Below, in pieces: positions 15,463-17,070 of a DNA stretch of 17,070 bases; position 1 is the stretch's first letter, and every line of letters begins with the position of its first letter. The stretch is taken from NCBI GenBank assembly GCA_045531205.1, contig JAZSDN010000036.1, forward strand, positions 1 to 17,070, written 5' to 3'. Source of the DNA: JAZNQL01 sp045531205. GTDB lineage: Bacteria > Bacillota > Clostridia > UMGS1883 > UMGS1540. The notes under the pieces were generated by a model that was not told the DNA's origin, did no database searches, and saw only the letters and a program-made list of their open reading frames with translations. The translations under genes were made by a program, and so were the position numbers.

Positions 15463-15978
15463 ATGGCAAAAATTCTTGCAGTTATTATTTCGTTTCTTCT
15501 TATGCTTTTTCCTGATTCGGGTACATTATTAGTCTATCAACAGCAATTGGCTTTTCCCGGAGAAAAAGCAGTTGCAGAAGAAATAATTGATGCTATCAAA
15601 AACAGAGATGCAGAATCTTTGATAAATATGTATTCTGAGGCTGCAAAAAGTACTGGTGAAATAACTACAGAAAATATAGAGAGATTCTTTGAGTCGTTTG
15701 AAGGTGATGTAATACACGGCGATTATCTTTATGCTGATGGTGGAGACCACATTGCATACGGTTATGGAGAAAGTCACCGACAATTGCGAATTGAATTTAA
15801 GACAAACAGTGAAACATATAGACTTTATGCCTCTTGGCAAATTGTCGACACTGAAAACCCTCAAAAAGTAGGTTTGGTGCAGTTGACACTATTCCCCAAA
15901 ATTAGTTCTTTGGAGGAATACGAAGGTGTTTTAGCTCAAATCCCATTAAATAATAGTTTAACAAATGTCGGTAGTTGA
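15463..15978 (+). CDS. DUF5104-like membrane-anchored protein, candidate immunity protein
   Basis: 171 residues starting 18 bases after the RHS stop, with AAAGGAG at 15447-15453 and therefore cotranscribed. A hydrophobic N-terminus (residues 3-18) suggests an anchor or signal sequence; the Cys expected of a lipoprotein is absent. The rest fits the small alpha+beta (NTF2/cystatin-like) DUF5104 pattern as I remember it: EEIIDAIKNRDAESLINMYS, IERFFESFEGDVI, YGESHRQLRIEFKTN and YRLYASWQIVDTENPQKVGL. Such proteins are often found next to secreted RHS proteins of Clostridia. Position directly behind a variable RHS tail and a likely location outside the membrane make it the first immunity candidate, but no binding evidence exists. 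The family assignment is by pattern recognition. Confidence 0.8.
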   Translation: MAKILAVIISFLLMLFPDSGTLLVYQQQLAFPGEKAVAEEIIDAIKNRDAESLINMYSEAAKSTGEITTENIERFFESFEGDVIHGDYLYADGGDHIAYGYGESHRQLRIEFKTNSETYRLYASWQIVDTENPQKVGLVQLTLFPKISSLEEYEGVLAQIPLNNSLTNVGS

Positions 15979-16122
15979 TTTCACATAATTTTAAATTTTT
16001 CATTAGAATAAAGACGAAAGAGTATATTTAGTTAAAATAATATTAATTTCAGTAACAATTGTTTTTTGCTTTCTATGACAATTGATGCCGGTATTCATAA
16101 CTTTTTTCACAAGTCCTAAAAT

Positions 16123-16147
16123 CCCTGTTATCGTTAAGATAGCAGGG
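16123..16147. repeat. Hairpin in the gap before the lipoprotein gene
   Basis: CCCTGTTATC (16123-16132) pairs with GATAGCAGGG (16138-16147), including one G-T pair, around GTTAA. It lies about 35 bases before the lipoprotein start and has no T-run. It may be an attenuator or an mRNA-processing stem separating the lipoprotein from the RHS operon. The rest of the 205-base gap shows nothing recognisable. Confidence 0.5.
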
Positions 16148-16183
16148 GGTAATTTAAGATTAAATATGAAAGGATGAATATAA

Positions 16184-16963
16184 GTGAAAACTTTTGAAGC
16201 TATTTTAGTATGTATATTCACTTTGCTTATGTTATCCTCGTGTGCAATAAACGCATCGGAATCCAACACTACAAACACTTCTTTAACTAACGGAATAGAC
16301 TCTATTGTTGTGGAAGAATATAATGAAGCTACAGCAGGTACAACCGCAATTATGGTTGACGGTGTTCTTTACCGCAACAAGTTCCAAGGCGATTTGATAC
16401 TGCGAAATCCTAAGTATGGTGATGAGGCGGTTCTCAAAGATACTACAGGTCAATATCACCGCATAGAGGGAACTAAATACGACTTGCTATACAATGTAAA
16501 CTCCGAAGTTGTTGGAGCTCCTGAAAGTGTTTATTGTCGTGATGAACAATGGCAGGAACTAAAAAAATACTATTCTGATTCAAACAATTTTACATATCAA
16601 TGCATTATCAAAACTAATGGCGTTTCATCTGAAACTGTCGATGTGGATAAAATGGATATTGTTAAACTTAATGAGCTTTTAGTCTTTTGCGAAGAACACG
16701 CCTACGACCCAAACGCTTTTGCAGGAACAAATAATACAAAGGCAGTTTCAACATCAAGTCTTGGTGACAAAGCGTATCGCTTCAAAATGTCAAGTAACGA
16801 TGGCTTGTTTTCTGTAGATGCCAAATCTTTCAGCATCTTAGACAACGTTCTTGTTTACAGATATTATGAGGTAATGCCCGAAGATAAGACCTTAATTATT
16901 GATGTTCCAAAAGAATTAAGTGAATACTTTATATCTTTGATTAACAATTCAGCACTTGGCTAA
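16184..16963 (+). CDS. Lipoprotein of unknown family, second immunity candidate
   Basis: 259 residues, GTG start (16184), with AAAGG ten or eleven bases upstream; the ATG at 16174 is followed by a stop. The signal peptide ends in a lipobox, LSSC, with Cys20, then a Ser/Thr/Asn-rich linker (21-40), so the mature protein should sit on the outer face of the membrane. I recognise no domain. Residues 55-110 (VDGVLYRN, YHRIEGTKYDLLYN) and 150-255 look like small beta-rich modules. A decayed paralogue of residues about 137-255 lies on the other side of the RHS gene at 8105-8464, which ties this family to the RHS locus and supports a role such as toxin neutralisation or binding. It is followed by a strong terminator. 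Confidence 0.85.
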   Translation: MKTFEAILVCIFTLLMLSSCAINASESNTTNTSLTNGIDSIVVEEYNEATAGTTAIMVDGVLYRNKFQGDLILRNPKYGDEAVLKDTTGQYHRIEGTKYDLLYNVNSEVVGAPESVYCRDEQWQELKKYYSDSNNFTYQCIIKTNGVSSETVDVDKMDIVKLNELLVFCEEHAYDPNAFAGTNNTKAVSTSSLGDKAYRFKMSSNDGLFSVDAKSFSILDNVLVYRYYEVMPEDKTLIIDVPKELSEYFISLINNSALG

Positions 16964-16975
16964 GCGACAAAAAAT

Positions 16976-17015
16976 GCCCTCAACTCAAACGGGTTGAGGG
17001 CTATATTATTTTAAT
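16976..17015 (+). terminator. Intrinsic terminator of the RHS/lipoprotein locus
   Basis: An 11-bp stem (16976-16986 with 16991-17001, one G-T pair) around the loop AAAC is followed by a T-rich tail (TATATTATTTT). An A-run just before it would let it work on the other strand too. It starts 12 bases after the lipoprotein stop. Confidence 0.88.
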
Positions 17016-17070
17016 ATATCTATACAGTATAAACTTTTTGTAGAAAATACCCTTGACAAATCACATCTCA

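Noticed and set aside
17053..17058. TTGACA at the window edge as a promoter for the next gene
   Set aside because: The perfect -35 is visible, but no -10 box or gene can be seen before the sequence ends.

Overview
The window is AT-rich, with AAAGGAG-type ribosome sites, Sec signal peptides on several proteins, an ECF sigma/anti-sigma pair of a type common in Clostridia, a WapA-like RHS protein and a lipobox. This points to a low-GC Gram-positive anaerobe of the class Clostridia (Lachnospiraceae/Oscillospiraceae-like). No genus can be named from the sequence alone. I see no rRNA, tRNA or CRISPR array.

Region 1 (1-2260, + strand) is the mobilisation end of a conjugative or mobilizable element. 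It holds a small DUF3847-like protein, a hairpin-rich gap with a sequence that reads as an IncQ/RSF1010-type origin of transfer (nic core on the minus strand at 284-295, next to an inverted repeat), and a MobA/MobL (MOBQ) relaxase with Tyr25 and an HxxHxH motif. Region 2 (2260-2758) is a non-coding buffer with two strong hairpins, one a likely bidirectional terminator, and a possible small-RNA promoter.

Region 3 (8002 down to 2759, - strand) is one compact seven-gene operon: ECF sigma factor, membrane-anchored anti-sigma factor, secreted caspase-like cysteine peptidase, small secreted aromatic-rich protein with no cysteine, two ABC-2-type permeases and an ABC ATPase. Overlapping start/stop codons couple sigma to anti-sigma and link the three transporter genes. 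The layout (regulator, exported peptidase, exported small protein, then ABC transporter) suggests a self-regulated secreted-peptide or bacteriocin-like system, and I find it the best candidate for something undescribed.

Region 4 (8003-8733) is intergenic but not empty. It carries a decayed, multiply stopped and frameshifted pseudogene (about 8105-8464) of the lipoprotein encoded at 16184-16963, followed by a decayed copy of that gene's terminator hairpin.

Region 5 (8734-17015, + strand) is an RHS/WapA-type polymorphic toxin locus. It encodes a 2236-residue secreted RHS protein (DNRLRE-like module, two jelly-roll-like modules set between blocks of YD repeats, RHS core, C-terminal DUF4474-like domain), then a DUF5104-like membrane-anchored protein and a lipoprotein, both immunity candidates, closed by a strong terminator. 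The lipoprotein relic on the other side of the RHS gene suggests past shuffling of immunity-like modules.
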